Notes: generated by a model from the sequence alone, not told the origin. A DNA stretch of 62,358 bases from JAVBLG01 sp031553655 (GCA_031553655.1 JAVBLG010000001.1:1-62358), one strand, 5' to 3'. Counted from the first letter of the stretch, positions 7,086 through 15,758 are shown. Made by a program: numbers and translations.

Positions 7086-7991
7086 TTAGTCGTCAGTGAG
7101 AATTCCGCCTATATCATGCCCTTTGTGCATCTCCCGATGCACCTCTTCCATCATCCGCAAAATGCCTTGGCCCAAGTCCACAGTAATCGGCGGAATGAGC
7201 TTTTTACCCACACGAGGCATAAAAGCATAAGGAGTAATCTGATAATGCCCGCTGCCCGGGTCGTGCTGAAAAATAACTTCAATATCTTTGCCAAGCATTT
7301 CGCCGATCATTTTGAAAAGATCACCCACGCGCATAGGCTGGTTGCCGCTGATCACAATATTTTCATTAGCGAATTCCGGAGCCAAAATATTCACGGAGCT
7401 CAAGGCGGCGTCTTCCACATGCACATACTCGCGCAGGGCCGTAGGCGCTCCATAATAGGATATGGCCCCTTTTTCCAGAGCCTCGGCCACAAAGCGATGA
7501 ATGGCGTTGCGCCGGTCAGAGCGCGGACCGTAAAGAGAGCCGTAGCGCAAAATGGTGTATTCAAGCCCGTGCATGGCTTGGTAGTTTTCGATATAAATCT
7601 CACAAGATTGTTTGCTGCAACGGTAAAACCCGCCGGATTTGCCGTAGACATAGAGCGAACTGGCAAAAACATAGCGTTTTACGCCTGCTTTGCGGCAGGC
7701 TTCAAGAATGATCACATTGCCGAGAACATTGATTCTGGCAGTATCCACCGGCCGTTTATTAGCTTCGCCAATATCGGCTATGCCCGCATAATTGAAAACG
7801 GCATCGGCCCCATTTATGGCCCTGGCCACAGTGTCTTCATCCAGAACATTGCCTTTCAGCATAATCTGATCGTGGCGCAAATACGGCGAATCAACAAGAT
7901 CAACAACGGTTACCCGGTGCCCGGCGTCAGACAGTTTGTCGCATACATGCGATCCCAAAAAGCCGGCCCCGCCGAAAACTGTTATATTCAC
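7086..7991 (-). CDS. NAD-dependent sugar epimerase/dehydratase (extended SDR)
   Basis: The 301-residue product opens with ITVFGGAGFLGSHV, the GxxGxxG NAD(P) site of extended short-chain dehydrogenases. It has the substrate-site serine in FASSLYVYG and the catalytic YxxxK in YRCSK, then LRYGSLYGPRSDRRN and REYVHVEDAA, all typical of nucleotide-sugar epimerases and dehydratases. The exact reaction cannot be read from the sequence. It sits between the aldolase and the cytidylyltransferase with short gaps (40 and 72 nt), consistent with one operon. The substrate is probably a sugar, sugar acid or nucleotide sugar. Confidence 0.85.
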   Translation of the reverse strand: MNITVFGGAGFLGSHVCDKLSDAGHRVTVVDLVDSPYLRHDQIMLKGNVLDEDTVARAINGADAVFNYAGIADIGEANKRPVDTARINVLGNVIILEACRKAGVKRYVFASSLYVYGKSGGFYRCSKQSCEIYIENYQAMHGLEYTILRYGSLYGPRSDRRNAIHRFVAEALEKGAISYYGAPTALREYVHVEDAALSSVNILAPEFANENIVISGNQPMRVGDLFKMIGEMLGKDIEVIFQHDPGSGHYQITPYAFMPRVGKKLIPPITVDLGQGILRMMEEVHREMHKGHDIGGILTDD

Positions 7992-8031
7992 GAATCAACT
8001 CCAGTAATTATAGCAATTCAAAATTAAAAAG

Positions 8032-8790
8032 TTACACTCTCGGGCACTCGGCATTGCGCCACAGGAACAGCGCGTCAATGCCATAGGCGATAAAACGGCA
8101 ACCGTCGGCCACGGCGGCACGCAGGGCAGCCGGATCGGGTTCGACTATGTGAGTGCCCATGCGCGCGTTCATTTTGACGCATATAGAGGAAATTTTCTTC
8201 ATTACCGTCTTGAAATCCGGGTGGTCGAACTGCCCGGTAAGTCCCATGGAGCCGGAAAGGTCATACGGCCCTACCATAATGGCGTCGAGGCGCGGATGGG
8301 CCAATATTTCCTCAAGGTTTTCCACGGCCCGCACATGTTCGATCTGGGCCACCAAAAAGATATCTCCGGCCAAGCCCTTTACATAGCCGGCAAAATCTTT
8401 GCCGTATAAATTGGCGCGGCAAAAGCCCACCCCGCGTTCGCCACCGAAGTGGGGGTAGAGGGAAAATTTGATTGCCTCGTCAAGTTGGGCTCGGCTTTCG
8501 ATCATGGGAAAAACAAGCCCTTGCGCCCCGGCTTCCAGAGCAGTCTTGATATATGTTTTTCCGGCTTCGGGCAGCCTGACGAAAGGAACAGAACCACCGC
8601 GCTCAATGGCCCGCATCATGGAAGAAAGGCCGTCGCGGCCGAATTCGCCATGCTCCATGTCCACCGCGGTAAAATCATATCCGGCACGGGCCATTATTTC
8701 GGCCGCGTCGGGTGAAGGCAATTGCAGCCAGGTGCCGATCATGGGTTCGTCGCGCTCAAGCTTGGCGCGTAAATCAGAAACAGTTTTCAT
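8032..8790 (-). CDS. HpcH/HpaI-family class II aldolase
   Basis: Metal-dependent pyruvate (2-keto-3-deoxy acid) aldolase or lyase family. The 252-residue protein has GTWLQLPSPDAAEIMARAGYDFTAVDMEHGEF near the N terminus, VFPMIESRAQ (glutamate of the metal site), and IMVGPYDLSGSMGLTGQFDHP, the conserved aspartate motif. These enzymes cleave or form 3-deoxy-2-keto acids from pyruvate and an aldehyde. I prefer the ATG at 8790. A GTG at 8799 is possible but lies only 2 nt after GGAG, while the ATG is 11 nt after it; neither is ideal. The gene nearly overlaps the dehydrogenase stop (8796). In this operon it could make the carbon skeleton of the acid activated by the KdsB-like enzyme. Confidence 0.87.
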   Translation of the reverse strand: MKTVSDLRAKLERDEPMIGTWLQLPSPDAAEIMARAGYDFTAVDMEHGEFGRDGLSSMMRAIERGGSVPFVRLPEAGKTYIKTALEAGAQGLVFPMIESRAQLDEAIKFSLYPHFGGERGVGFCRANLYGKDFAGYVKGLAGDIFLVAQIEHVRAVENLEEILAHPRLDAIMVGPYDLSGSMGLTGQFDHPDFKTVMKKISSICVKMNARMGTHIVEPDPAALRAAVADGCRFIAYGIDALFLWRNAECPRV

Positions 8791-8795
8791 TTTTA

Positions 8796-9788
8796 TCACA
8801 TCTCCTGAATCACTCTTTCGCCAAATTCCGCACAGCCCACAACTTCCGAACCAGGAACATGGGCACCCAGATCGGCGGTAAAAGTTTCAGATTCGATCAC
8901 ATCCTGCATCGCGTCCGAAACAATAGTTGCGGCTTCAACCCAGCCCAGGCGTTCCAAAAGCAGCATGCCGCACAAAATCAGCCCGCCGGGGTTGGCCAGA
9001 TCCTTTCCGGCCAATTCCGGTTCCGGCCCATGCCGCACTTCAAATACGGCCAGTGAGTCGGACAGGGCCACCTCCACGGCAAGGCCTAGACCGCCCACCT
9101 GCGCGGCCATTACTTCCGACAGATAAAGACCGCTTGTTCCGGCAGCCGCAATTACGCCATAACATTCCGGATTAAGCAGAATTTCGCGGAACATCACGTT
9201 TGCCGGGCGCGTTCTCAAAATCAGGGCGCCGGGAGTGGCGGAGTCTTCGGGGCAGACTCTGGAAGCCAGAGGCTCTCGGGTAATATCAGGCCCCCAAAGC
9301 TCTTTTTGTCCTAGCTCCGCTTTTTCTTCATCAACAACAAGAGTAACTGAGGGCAGGCCGCGCTCAAGAGCGTAGTCCACAGCCCGGCGAATCAACCGCG
9401 TGTTATCGTCGCCCAAAGCCTCACCGGAACAAAATACGATCATATCGATCAATTCCGGCCGTTTCACAGGGCAAGCCTGCCCGCTGTAATGCCGTATGGG
9501 GCGAATGCGGGCGTATAGTCCAAGGCTGTCGCGCAGTTTTGTGCCCACCTCGGACGCCAGAGGTCCGTTTACAACAAGGTCGGCCCCGAGCAAAGTTTTT
9601 ATAGTGGCCTCGGGCAAAAGATCTCCGGTTTCCTTCAGGGCTTTTTCTCCCGCCGGAAGCTCCACCCAGTCCAGGCTTCTATCGTCGCCGTAAGCCTTGA
9701 ATACGGCGGCATCCAGAACCGGCCTGGCGGCCCTCCATATTTCCGGGCCAACGCCGTCACCTTCAATCCAGTATACGGTTTTTTTCAT
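8796..9788 (-). CDS. Isocitrate/isopropylmalate-type dehydrogenase family protein
   Basis: A 330-residue beta-decarboxylating dehydrogenase. It begins KKTVYWIEGDGVGPEIWRAA (the GDGIGPE motif of the family) and contains LRDSLGLYARIRPIRHYSG, the substrate arginine region. A later part is poorly matched to true LeuB or Icd: the usual metal-binding D-x3-D is hard to place with confidence, though VSDAMQDV near the C terminus may supply part of it. I start it at the ATG 9788 because the upstream extension to 9860 has no family character; the Shine-Dalgarno is weak. As first gene of the cluster it may act on a 3-hydroxy acid rather than isocitrate or 3-isopropylmalate. The substrate is not predictable here. 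Confidence 0.75.
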   Translation of the reverse strand: MKKTVYWIEGDGVGPEIWRAARPVLDAAVFKAYGDDRSLDWVELPAGEKALKETGDLLPEATIKTLLGADLVVNGPLASEVGTKLRDSLGLYARIRPIRHYSGQACPVKRPELIDMIVFCSGEALGDDNTRLIRRAVDYALERGLPSVTLVVDEEKAELGQKELWGPDITREPLASRVCPEDSATPGALILRTRPANVMFREILLNPECYGVIAAAGTSGLYLSEVMAAQVGGLGLAVEVALSDSLAVFEVRHGPEPELAGKDLANPGGLILCGMLLLERLGWVEAATIVSDAMQDVIESETFTADLGAHVPGSEVVGCAEFGERVIQEM

Positions 9789-9971
9789 TTTGCCGCTCGC
9801 TTTTCCCGAAGTGTTTCGAAGCGCTTTTGCATAAAAGGTCCGGCTCAAATATTCCGGCACAAAATATTATAATGCTCCATCATCCGGGTCAGATAATATA
9901 TACTTAGCGCCAGTGATTAGCAATATGAATGAAGGATGGGCAAGCGGGTCAATTTTAGCGGAACAAAATGC

Positions 9972-10772
9972 TTAAAAATATCTCCCCTTGGTTTCATAAT
10001 TGTGGCGCCTTTCTCTGGCCATTGCCAACATGGTTTTTTCCCGGGATTCAGGGTCGCCTTGCATTTGTTCAGCCCATTGGCGAGCTTGTTCGGGAAAAAC
10101 CACCATGCTTTCCTTGCGGCTAACTGCGCCCAGAATTGTTTTTGAGGCTTCCTCCACGGAAACGGCATCCTCGGGGACCGCGCCGGCCCCGGCAAAAATG
10201 GAGGTGGCCACATTGCCGGGGTACACCGTAGTCACATGAATATTTTCAGCCGCCAGCTCAAAACGCAGGCTTTCGCCTATGGCGGAAACAGCCGCCTTGC
10301 TGCCGCAATACACCGCCTGATACGGTATGTTGAGCAATCCGCCTATCGAAGATGTGTTTACGATATGCCCGCCCCCCTGTTTACGCATGATGGGCACGGC
10401 ATAGTGCAGCCCGTAAATGACACCCCACAAATTGATATCCATAACCTTGCGCCAAAAATCCATGGTTATGGTTTCCCACGGCCTGGTCGCGCCCACCCCG
10501 GCATTATTGAAAAGTATGTCCAGCCGTCCATTATAGCTGGAGCTGGTCGCGCGCTCAATCAGTTTACGCACATCATCTTCTTTTGTAACGTCGGTTACAA
10601 CCGCATAAGCATTACCATCGCTTATCCCGTCTCGTGCGAGGGCCAAATTTTCAGCGTCGATGTCGGCCATAAAGACAATCGCCCCGGCGGCAATAAGGTC
10701 TCTGGACATTTGAAAACCCATTCCGGACGCCGCGCCAGTGACTACACATATTTTGTTCTGAAAATAGCTCAT
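9972..10772 (-). CDS. Classical SDR oxidoreductase
   Basis: I chose the ATG at 10772 (AAGGAG, 5-nt spacer) over 10796. The 266-residue protein has VVTGAASGMGFQ (TGxxxGxG cofactor site), DVTKEDDV, LFNNAGVG (NNAG), the serine in NTSSIGG and the catalytic YxxxK in YCGSK, then VYPGNVATSI. This is a complete classical short-chain dehydrogenase/reductase. It has a long C-terminal tail (EQARQWAEQMQ...). It lies 183 nt upstream of the dehydrogenase of the sugar-acid cluster on the same strand, so it may or may not belong to that operon. Substrate unknown. Confidence 0.87.
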   Translation of the reverse strand: MSYFQNKICVVTGAASGMGFQMSRDLIAAGAIVFMADIDAENLALARDGISDGNAYAVVTDVTKEDDVRKLIERATSSSYNGRLDILFNNAGVGATRPWETITMDFWRKVMDINLWGVIYGLHYAVPIMRKQGGGHIVNTSSIGGLLNIPYQAVYCGSKAAVSAIGESLRFELAAENIHVTTVYPGNVATSIFAGAGAVPEDAVSVEEASKTILGAVSRKESMVVFPEQARQWAEQMQGDPESREKTMLAMARERRHNYETKGRYF

Positions 10773-10871
10773 GACTTCTCCTTGTAGCTTACTCAATTAA
10801 AAATTACAGCATTTTGCTTTTTAAATTACCTATCACCTGAAGCTATTTTTTTACACCTGAGTCTGCTCGCC

Positions 10872-11387
10872 CTACTCCGCCTTGCACCGGCCGACAGGCA
10901 TATTATTTGGTGTTGCAGACGCTATCTGCCTCATAATCGTGCAACGAGCCACAGCATAGGCCACGGGTGGAGTGTATACGGCCTTGAGCAGGGCAAAGGC
11001 GGGAAATGAAAACGCGGTCAGTCCGAACAGATAGAAAAATCCAATCAACCATGGTGTAACTACAACAGCGGCGGCAAAGCCGAGGAGCAGCCCCAATTGC
11101 CAGGGACGGACAGGTAGGAGGCGCAGCAGACATCCAACCCGGAAAGGATGCTCCATTGCAACTAGGGGGCCAGATTTGAGGGCGCGTCGAGTGTCCGCGG
11201 AGATGAACAAGGCCACCAGAAATGACATTATGACGCAGGTAATGGCCGTGTCCAAAGCGACGCCAATCAACGGCACATCCGCCATATCCATATTGCCGAG
11301 CCAGGCAAAAAAAGGGTTGAGCACAAGATTGAAGATTCCGGCGATCACGCCGGTTTTGCGGATGAAACTTATCACCTGCCGCTCCAT
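10872..11387 (-). CDS. Four-helix inner-membrane protein of unknown function
   Basis: The ATG at 11387 lies 6 nt after AAGGAGG; the ATG at 11393 would abut it. The 171-residue product has four likely membrane helices (TGVIAGIFNLVLNPFFAWLG, LDTAITCVIMSFLVALFI, GLLLGFAAAVVVTPWLIGFFYL, AFSFPAFALLKAVYTPPVAYA). No family firmly recognised. The Shine-Dalgarno overlaps the stop codon (11400-11402) of a 5'-truncated open frame upstream, so it probably was the second gene of a coupled pair whose first gene is now broken. Confidence 0.65.
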   Translation of the reverse strand: MERQVISFIRKTGVIAGIFNLVLNPFFAWLGNMDMADVPLIGVALDTAITCVIMSFLVALFISADTRRALKSGPLVAMEHPFRVGCLLRLLPVRPWQLGLLLGFAAAVVVTPWLIGFFYLFGLTAFSFPAFALLKAVYTPPVAYAVARCTIMRQIASATPNNMPVGRCKAE

Positions 11388-11399
11388 GGTCATCCTCCT

Positions 11400-11534
11400 T
11401 CACGATGCGGGTTTAGGAAACACCTTGCCGTATACGAGAAGGGCGGCGATGTTTTGGAGGAGGATGGCAGCGAGGAATAGCGCGACGCGTGGGTGAAGTT
11501 CTTTCGCGGGACGGAAATTCGGTTTTTCGGCCCG
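11400..11534 (-). pseudogene. C-terminal remnant of a small membrane protein gene
   Basis: The minus strand is open from 11534 to a TGA at 11400-11402 and encodes a tail of the form HPRVALFLAAILLQNIAALLVYGK, a convincing membrane helix with a basic end. No ATG, GTG or TTG lies upstream of it within the open frame, and an in-frame TGA (11535-11537) closes it. Its stop is embedded in the Shine-Dalgarno of the next gene, typical of an intact operon partner. About 80 nt upstream the DNA changes into repeat sequence (11615-11780). I infer loss of the 5' part during repeat insertion or rearrangement. Parent family not recognised. Confidence 0.45.
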
Positions 11535-11614
11535 TCAACTGTAAACGCCCTACGTCTGATGGTCAATGCCCGATGCGCTCAAGGGTGAGAATCGAAAAGT
11601 TTCGAGAAATGGGG

Positions 11615-11634
11615 GATGGGGGCACGGGGGAAGG
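11615..11634 (-). repeat. C-rich edge motif (family 4), inverted copy
   Basis: Reverse complement reads CCTTCCCCC-GTG-CCCCCATC. The same CCTTCCCCC-N3-CCCCCATC motif borders the palindromes at 54869-54966 and 62297-62358. Here it abuts family 1 copy D directly, giving a composite repeat. Confidence 0.6.
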
Positions 11635-11780
11635 GGCTGTTTCCAAATAGCGGATTTTGGACCAAGGACGAGGAAAGCGGGCTTATTTGCGAAGGAAGTG
11701 TACTCTTCGGTCCCCGACCTGAGCAAACAGCCCGCTGGACTATGTCAATTGGACAAAAGACGCATTTGGAGACAGCCCCT
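11632..11780. repeat. Dispersed palindromic element, family 1, copy D
   Basis: Outer arms AGGGGCTGT/ACAGCCCCT and CCAAAT/ATTTGG with matching 2-nt internal loops. An inner stem is formed by AGCGGGCT/AGCCCGCT, and the apex is GCGAAGGAAGTGTACTCTTC followed by GACCTGAGC. The apex matches copies B and C closely. The element overlaps the dppF stop codon and may serve as its terminator, although no T-run follows. Confidence 0.7.
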
Positions 11781-12732
11781 AGGGCTTTATCTTGTGGCAC
11801 GCCACAAAGTGCCCCGGCTTTACTTCAATCAGAGGCGGTTCTTCCTTGCTGCATCTGCCTTCCGCGCAATTACAGCGGGCGGCGAAGCGGCACACCGGCT
11901 CTGGGTTAATGGGCGAGGTTATTTCGCCTTTGAGCATTACCCGATCGGAACGGTCGTGGATGCGCGGCACCGGAATAGCCGAAAGCAAGGCTTGGGTATA
12001 GGGGTGCAATGGGTGCTCAAAAAGTTCTTCCGAGGGAGCTTTTTCCACCAGACGCCCGAGGTACATCACCGCGATATCGTCGGAAAAGTGATTTACCACG
12101 GAAAGATCGTGCGTGATAAAGATATAGGTTATGCCCGTATCGCGCTGAATCTTTTTCATGAGGTTGAGAATCTGGGCTTGAATGGACACGTCCAGGGCCG
12201 AAACCGGCTCGTCGCACACAATGAACTTGGGGTTCATGGCCAAAGCGCGCGCAATGCCTATGCGCTGCCTGCGGCCGCCGTCGAGCTCATGCGGATAGGT
12301 GTTCACCAGGCGGTGGGCCAGGCCCACAGTGTCCATAAGGTCCAGCACACGCATGAAGCGTTTATCGCTGTCTGGTATAAGCCCGGCCAGAGCTATAGGC
12401 TCTTCGATAGTTTCCGCAATAGTTTTACGGGGATTCAACGAAGAAAACGGGTCCTGGAAGATAAGCTGCATCTCCCGACGCTTGAAGCGCATCTGCTCTT
12501 CATTAAGATTGCGAATGTCTTCGCCGTTGAAGAGGATTTGCCCGGCAGTCGGCTCGATAAGCCGTAAAATGGTGCGGCCCATAGTGGTCTTGCCGCAGCC
12601 CGATTCGCCCACCACACCGAGGGTTTTCCCCTCTTCAATGGTGAAGCTGACGTCGTCCACCGCATGCAGTGATCCGGCAGCAACATTGAAGTATTTTTTG
12701 AGGTTCTTTACCTCAAGAAGTGTCTTGCTCAA
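11779..12732 (-). CDS. dppF: Dipeptide/oligopeptide ABC transporter ATPase, DppF/OppF type
   Basis: A 317-residue ATPase with Walker A GESGCGKTT, Q-loop LIFQDPFSSLNP, a signature at the usual place (LDGGRRQRIGIARAL, where family members normally have LSGGQ; here the serine is Asp-Gly), Walker B FIVCDEPVSALD and H-loop ITHDL. The C-terminal oligopeptide-ABC extension carries the conserved cysteines (CRFAARCNCAEGRC). With DppD it drives uptake of peptides or similar solutes from the periplasm. The signature change to DGG in place of SGG is worth noting but occurs in some functional homologs. Last gene of the dppABCDF operon; 23 nt after dppD. Confidence 0.93.
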   Translation of the reverse strand: MSKTLLEVKNLKKYFNVAAGSLHAVDDVSFTIEEGKTLGVVGESGCGKTTMGRTILRLIEPTAGQILFNGEDIRNLNEEQMRFKRREMQLIFQDPFSSLNPRKTIAETIEEPIALAGLIPDSDKRFMRVLDLMDTVGLAHRLVNTYPHELDGGRRQRIGIARALAMNPKFIVCDEPVSALDVSIQAQILNLMKKIQRDTGITYIFITHDLSVVNHFSDDIAVMYLGRLVEKAPSEELFEHPLHPYTQALLSAIPVPRIHDRSDRVMLKGEITSPINPEPVCRFAARCNCAEGRCSKEEPPLIEVKPGHFVACHKIKP

Positions 12733-12755
12733 GAAATTTACCTCCCGAGGACTGA

Positions 12756-13751
12756 TTACAGCATACTCTTGTCAGTTTCATTGTACAGATGGCATTGGAC
12801 ATAGTGTGCGTCATTGAGCCATTTAATTTCCGGCATGGTTTGCGAGCATTCCGGCCGGGCATAATCACAACGAGGGTGAAACGCGCATCCGGGAGGCAGA
12901 TTTATGGGATCCGGTATCATACCCCGGATCGGTTTCAGTTCCGAACGCCTGTTGCCGACGTCGGGCAACGAGTCGAAGAGCCCCTTGGTGTAGGGATGGC
13001 GCAAATTGTCGAAGATCTCCTCAAGGGTGCCGTACTCCACAATACGCCCGGCATACATTATGCCGACGGTATCGCACACTTCGGCCACAATGCCCAGATC
13101 GTGGGTGATCATGAGCATGGACATGTTCGACTTTTCCTTGAGCTCGTTAATCAGCTTGAGCACTTGGGCCTGAATGGTCACGTCCAGGGCGGTGGTGGGC
13201 TCGTCGGCGATCAGAAGATCCGGGCTGCAAGCCAGGGCTATGGCGATAACCACGCGCTGCTTCATGCCGCCGGAGAACTGGTGCGGATACTCCACTACGC
13301 GGCCGCCGGGTATGCCGACCAATTCGAGCATTTGCGCGGCCTGGCGCATAGATTCCTTATCGTCCACGTTGCGGTGAATTTTAATACCTTCGGCAATCTG
13401 CTCGCCCACGGTTTTGATGGGGTTGAGAGAAGTCATCGGATCCTGAAAGACCATGGCTACTCTGTCGCCGCGCATGTCACGCAAGGCCTTGATGTCCATT
13501 TTCAAAACATCGTCACCTTCGAGAAAAATCTGTCCGCCTACAATGCGCCCCTGGGGCTCGGGCACCAGATTGAGAATGGACAGCGCGGTGGTGGTCTTTC
13601 CGGCCCCGGTTTCACCCACAAGACCAAAAGTTTTGCCCGCGGGAATGGTTATATTCAGATTGCTGACCGCGCGCACAATTTCGTTATCACTAACATATTG
13701 TACTGTAAGATCTTTTATTTCCAGCGTGTTTTTTGTTGATGTATTGGTCAT
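12756..13751 (-). CDS. dppD: Dipeptide/oligopeptide ABC transporter ATPase, DppD/OppD type
   Basis: A 331-residue ATPase with Walker A GETGAGKTT, Q-loop MVFQDPMTSLNP, signature FSGGMKQRVVIAIAL, Walker B LLIADEPTTALD and H-loop ITHDL. The C-terminal extension has CAFHPRCDYARPEC, the cysteine cluster that binds iron-sulfur or zinc in this subfamily. Partner of DppF in the nucleotide-binding dimer. Starts 10 nt after dppC. Confidence 0.94.
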   Translation of the reverse strand: MTNTSTKNTLEIKDLTVQYVSDNEIVRAVSNLNITIPAGKTFGLVGETGAGKTTTALSILNLVPEPQGRIVGGQIFLEGDDVLKMDIKALRDMRGDRVAMVFQDPMTSLNPIKTVGEQIAEGIKIHRNVDDKESMRQAAQMLELVGIPGGRVVEYPHQFSGGMKQRVVIAIALACSPDLLIADEPTTALDVTIQAQVLKLINELKEKSNMSMLMITHDLGIVAEVCDTVGIMYAGRIVEYGTLEEIFDNLRHPYTKGLFDSLPDVGNRRSELKPIRGMIPDPINLPPGCAFHPRCDYARPECSQTMPEIKWLNDAHYVQCHLYNETDKSML

Positions 13752-13761
13752 GGCCCCTCCG

Positions 13762-14712
13762 TTACTGCTTCAGCCTGGGATCAAGAGTGTCCCGCAGCCC
13801 GTCGCCCAGAAGGTTCAAGGCGAGAATGGTAAAGAAAATAGCCATACCCGGGGCTATAACTATATATGGGCAGTCACGCATAAAGGTGCGGCCCGAAGCC
13901 AACATATTGCCCCATTCAGGCGTTGGAGCTTGAATGCCAAGGCCAAGGAAGCTCAGGGCCGAAATGGTCAGAATGGCGCTGGCCACATACAGGGTAACCT
14001 GCACTATTATTGGACCCATGCAGTTGATCAGCACGTGATGGGTAATTATGCGCGTATCGCGCGCGCCTATGGAACGCGCAGCTTCAACATATTCATTGTC
14101 GCGTACGCTCATAACAGCGGCTCGCACCACACGTGAAAACTTTGGAGCGAAAGAAAGGCCTATGGCTATAACCAGGTTGACCTTTGTATTGCCGAAGGCG
14201 GCAATAATGGCCAGAGCCAACAGCACGTCGGGCAGACACAGGAAAATGTCCATGGTTCGCATGATGAAGCTGTCGAGCTTGCCGCCGTAAAAACCGGCGG
14301 CCGCGCCCAGAGCGCCGCCCACCAGCAGCGACACGCCGATGGAGGAAATCCCGATCAGCAGAGATATGCGCGCTCCATGCACTATGCGCGCAAAAATGTC
14401 GCGGCCCAGTTCATCGGTGCCGAACCAATGAGCCATGCTGGGGCTCTGCAGGCGTTCGGCTATATTAATCTTTATGACCACCTTGTTGTAGTCGGCGATC
14501 AGCGGGGCGAAAATAGACACCAGAACGATAATGGCGAATATAATCATGCCCAGCACGGCGGTATCGTTTTTCAAAAAGCGCAGCCAAAGTTCATAGGCAT
14601 TGCTCTTCTTTTTGAAATGCTTATAGAATTCTTTCTTTGTGGTAAAGGCCCGCGCCTGAGGGGCGGCATCCATGTCATCAACATTAAGGGTGGAGGATGT
14701 CTTTTCCATCAT
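13762..14712 (-). CDS. dppC: Dipeptide/oligopeptide ABC transporter permease, DppC type
   Basis: A 316-residue permease. The cytoplasmic N terminus (about 45 residues) precedes a first helix (VLGMIIFAIIVLVSIFAPLIADY) and the periplasmic HWFGTDELGRDIFARIVHGARISL motif of the family. The cytoplasmic coupling loop is EYVEAARSIGARDTRIITHHVLIN (EAA-type). Five or six membrane helices. Its ATG overlaps the dppB stop (ATGA), so the permease pair is translationally coupled. Confidence 0.94.
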   Translation of the reverse strand: MMEKTSSTLNVDDMDAAPQARAFTTKKEFYKHFKKKSNAYELWLRFLKNDTAVLGMIIFAIIVLVSIFAPLIADYNKVVIKINIAERLQSPSMAHWFGTDELGRDIFARIVHGARISLLIGISSIGVSLLVGGALGAAAGFYGGKLDSFIMRTMDIFLCLPDVLLALAIIAAFGNTKVNLVIAIGLSFAPKFSRVVRAAVMSVRDNEYVEAARSIGARDTRIITHHVLINCMGPIIVQVTLYVASAILTISALSFLGLGIQAPTPEWGNMLASGRTFMRDCPYIVIAPGMAIFFTILALNLLGDGLRDTLDPRLKQ

Positions 14713-15659
14713 GCTGCTTTCCTCACCTTGGCGCCATACTGTGCGCGTATTCTGGGATCAATATATGCGTAAATGAGATCAACTATCAGGTTGGAGATGG
14801 CCACGCACAAAGCCATTACCACCAGGGTTCCCAAAACGCAGGGGGTGTCGCGCTGATTGATGGCTTCCACCAGCAGACGGCCCGTGCCCGGTATGGAAAA
14901 CACGGTTTCGGTAAGCACCACGCCGCCCAGCAGCGAACCCACGTTAAGGCCGATAACGGTAATGGTGGGCATAAGCGCGTTGCCGAGAGCATGATCGTAA
15001 ATAACATTGTACTCGCTCACACCCTTGGCCCGCGCCGTACGGATGTAATCCTGGCGTATGGCTTCGAGCATGGACGAACGCGTCGTTCTCATTATGTTTG
15101 CCATGTAGTTGAAGCCAACCGTGATGGCGGGTAGAATAAGGCTCAAAAAGCCGTGGTCCATCCCACTCGACGGCAGCCAGCCGAGATTGACGGAAAACAG
15201 CAGTATGAGCAGCAGTCCCAGCCAGAAAATGGGCATGGACACGCCCATGAGGCTGAACACCATGGAGCACTTGGCAAAAAACGAATTGGGTCTGGTGGCG
15301 GAGGCTATGCCAATGGGTATGCCCAGCGACACGCAAAGAACCATAGCGCATATAACAATAAGAAACGTATTTACAAACCGCACTTTCAACTGATCAAGCA
15401 CCGGGGCACGCGTAACATAGGATGTGCCGAAGTCGCCCTGCAGCAGACCAACAGCATAGTTGAAGTATTGGACGATAAGGGGCTTGTCCAGGCCGAGTTC
15501 AACCTGAAGCTTCGCGCCCAGTTCCTCGGTATATTCGCTGCCGAGGATGATCGTGGTGGCGTCTCCGGGGGTCATGTAAAGAATGCCGAAAACGATGAAG
15601 GTCAAAACCAGCACTACCGGAATGAGCGCCAGCAGCCGCTTTAAAATATATCGTATCAT
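14709..15659 (-). CDS. dppB: Dipeptide/oligopeptide ABC transporter permease, DppB type
   Basis: The ATG at 15659 begins MIRYILKRLLALIPVVLVLTFIVFG, the standard family start, with GGAGGA about 10 nt upstream. The open frame continues to 15788 but that part contains the intercistronic hairpin and is not conserved in character. 316 residues, six expected helices, EAA loop QDYIRTARAKGVSEYNVIYDHALGNALMP. The middle (GDATTIILGSEYTEELGAKLQVELGLDKPL) is the typical periplasmic segment. Confidence 0.93.
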   Translation of the reverse strand: MIRYILKRLLALIPVVLVLTFIVFGILYMTPGDATTIILGSEYTEELGAKLQVELGLDKPLIVQYFNYAVGLLQGDFGTSYVTRAPVLDQLKVRFVNTFLIVICAMVLCVSLGIPIGIASATRPNSFFAKCSMVFSLMGVSMPIFWLGLLLILLFSVNLGWLPSSGMDHGFLSLILPAITVGFNYMANIMRTTRSSMLEAIRQDYIRTARAKGVSEYNVIYDHALGNALMPTITVIGLNVGSLLGGVVLTETVFSIPGTGRLLVEAINQRDTPCVLGTLVVMALCVAISNLIVDLIYAYIDPRIRAQYGAKVRKAA

Positions 15660-15758
15660 TCGATTGTGTTCCTCCGATTGTTCCCCGAATACCGAAACGT
15701 CCCGGGGAAAGTCATTTACGCATTCGCAAGCCGGTAGAAACAGCCCGCGATTCAGGCA

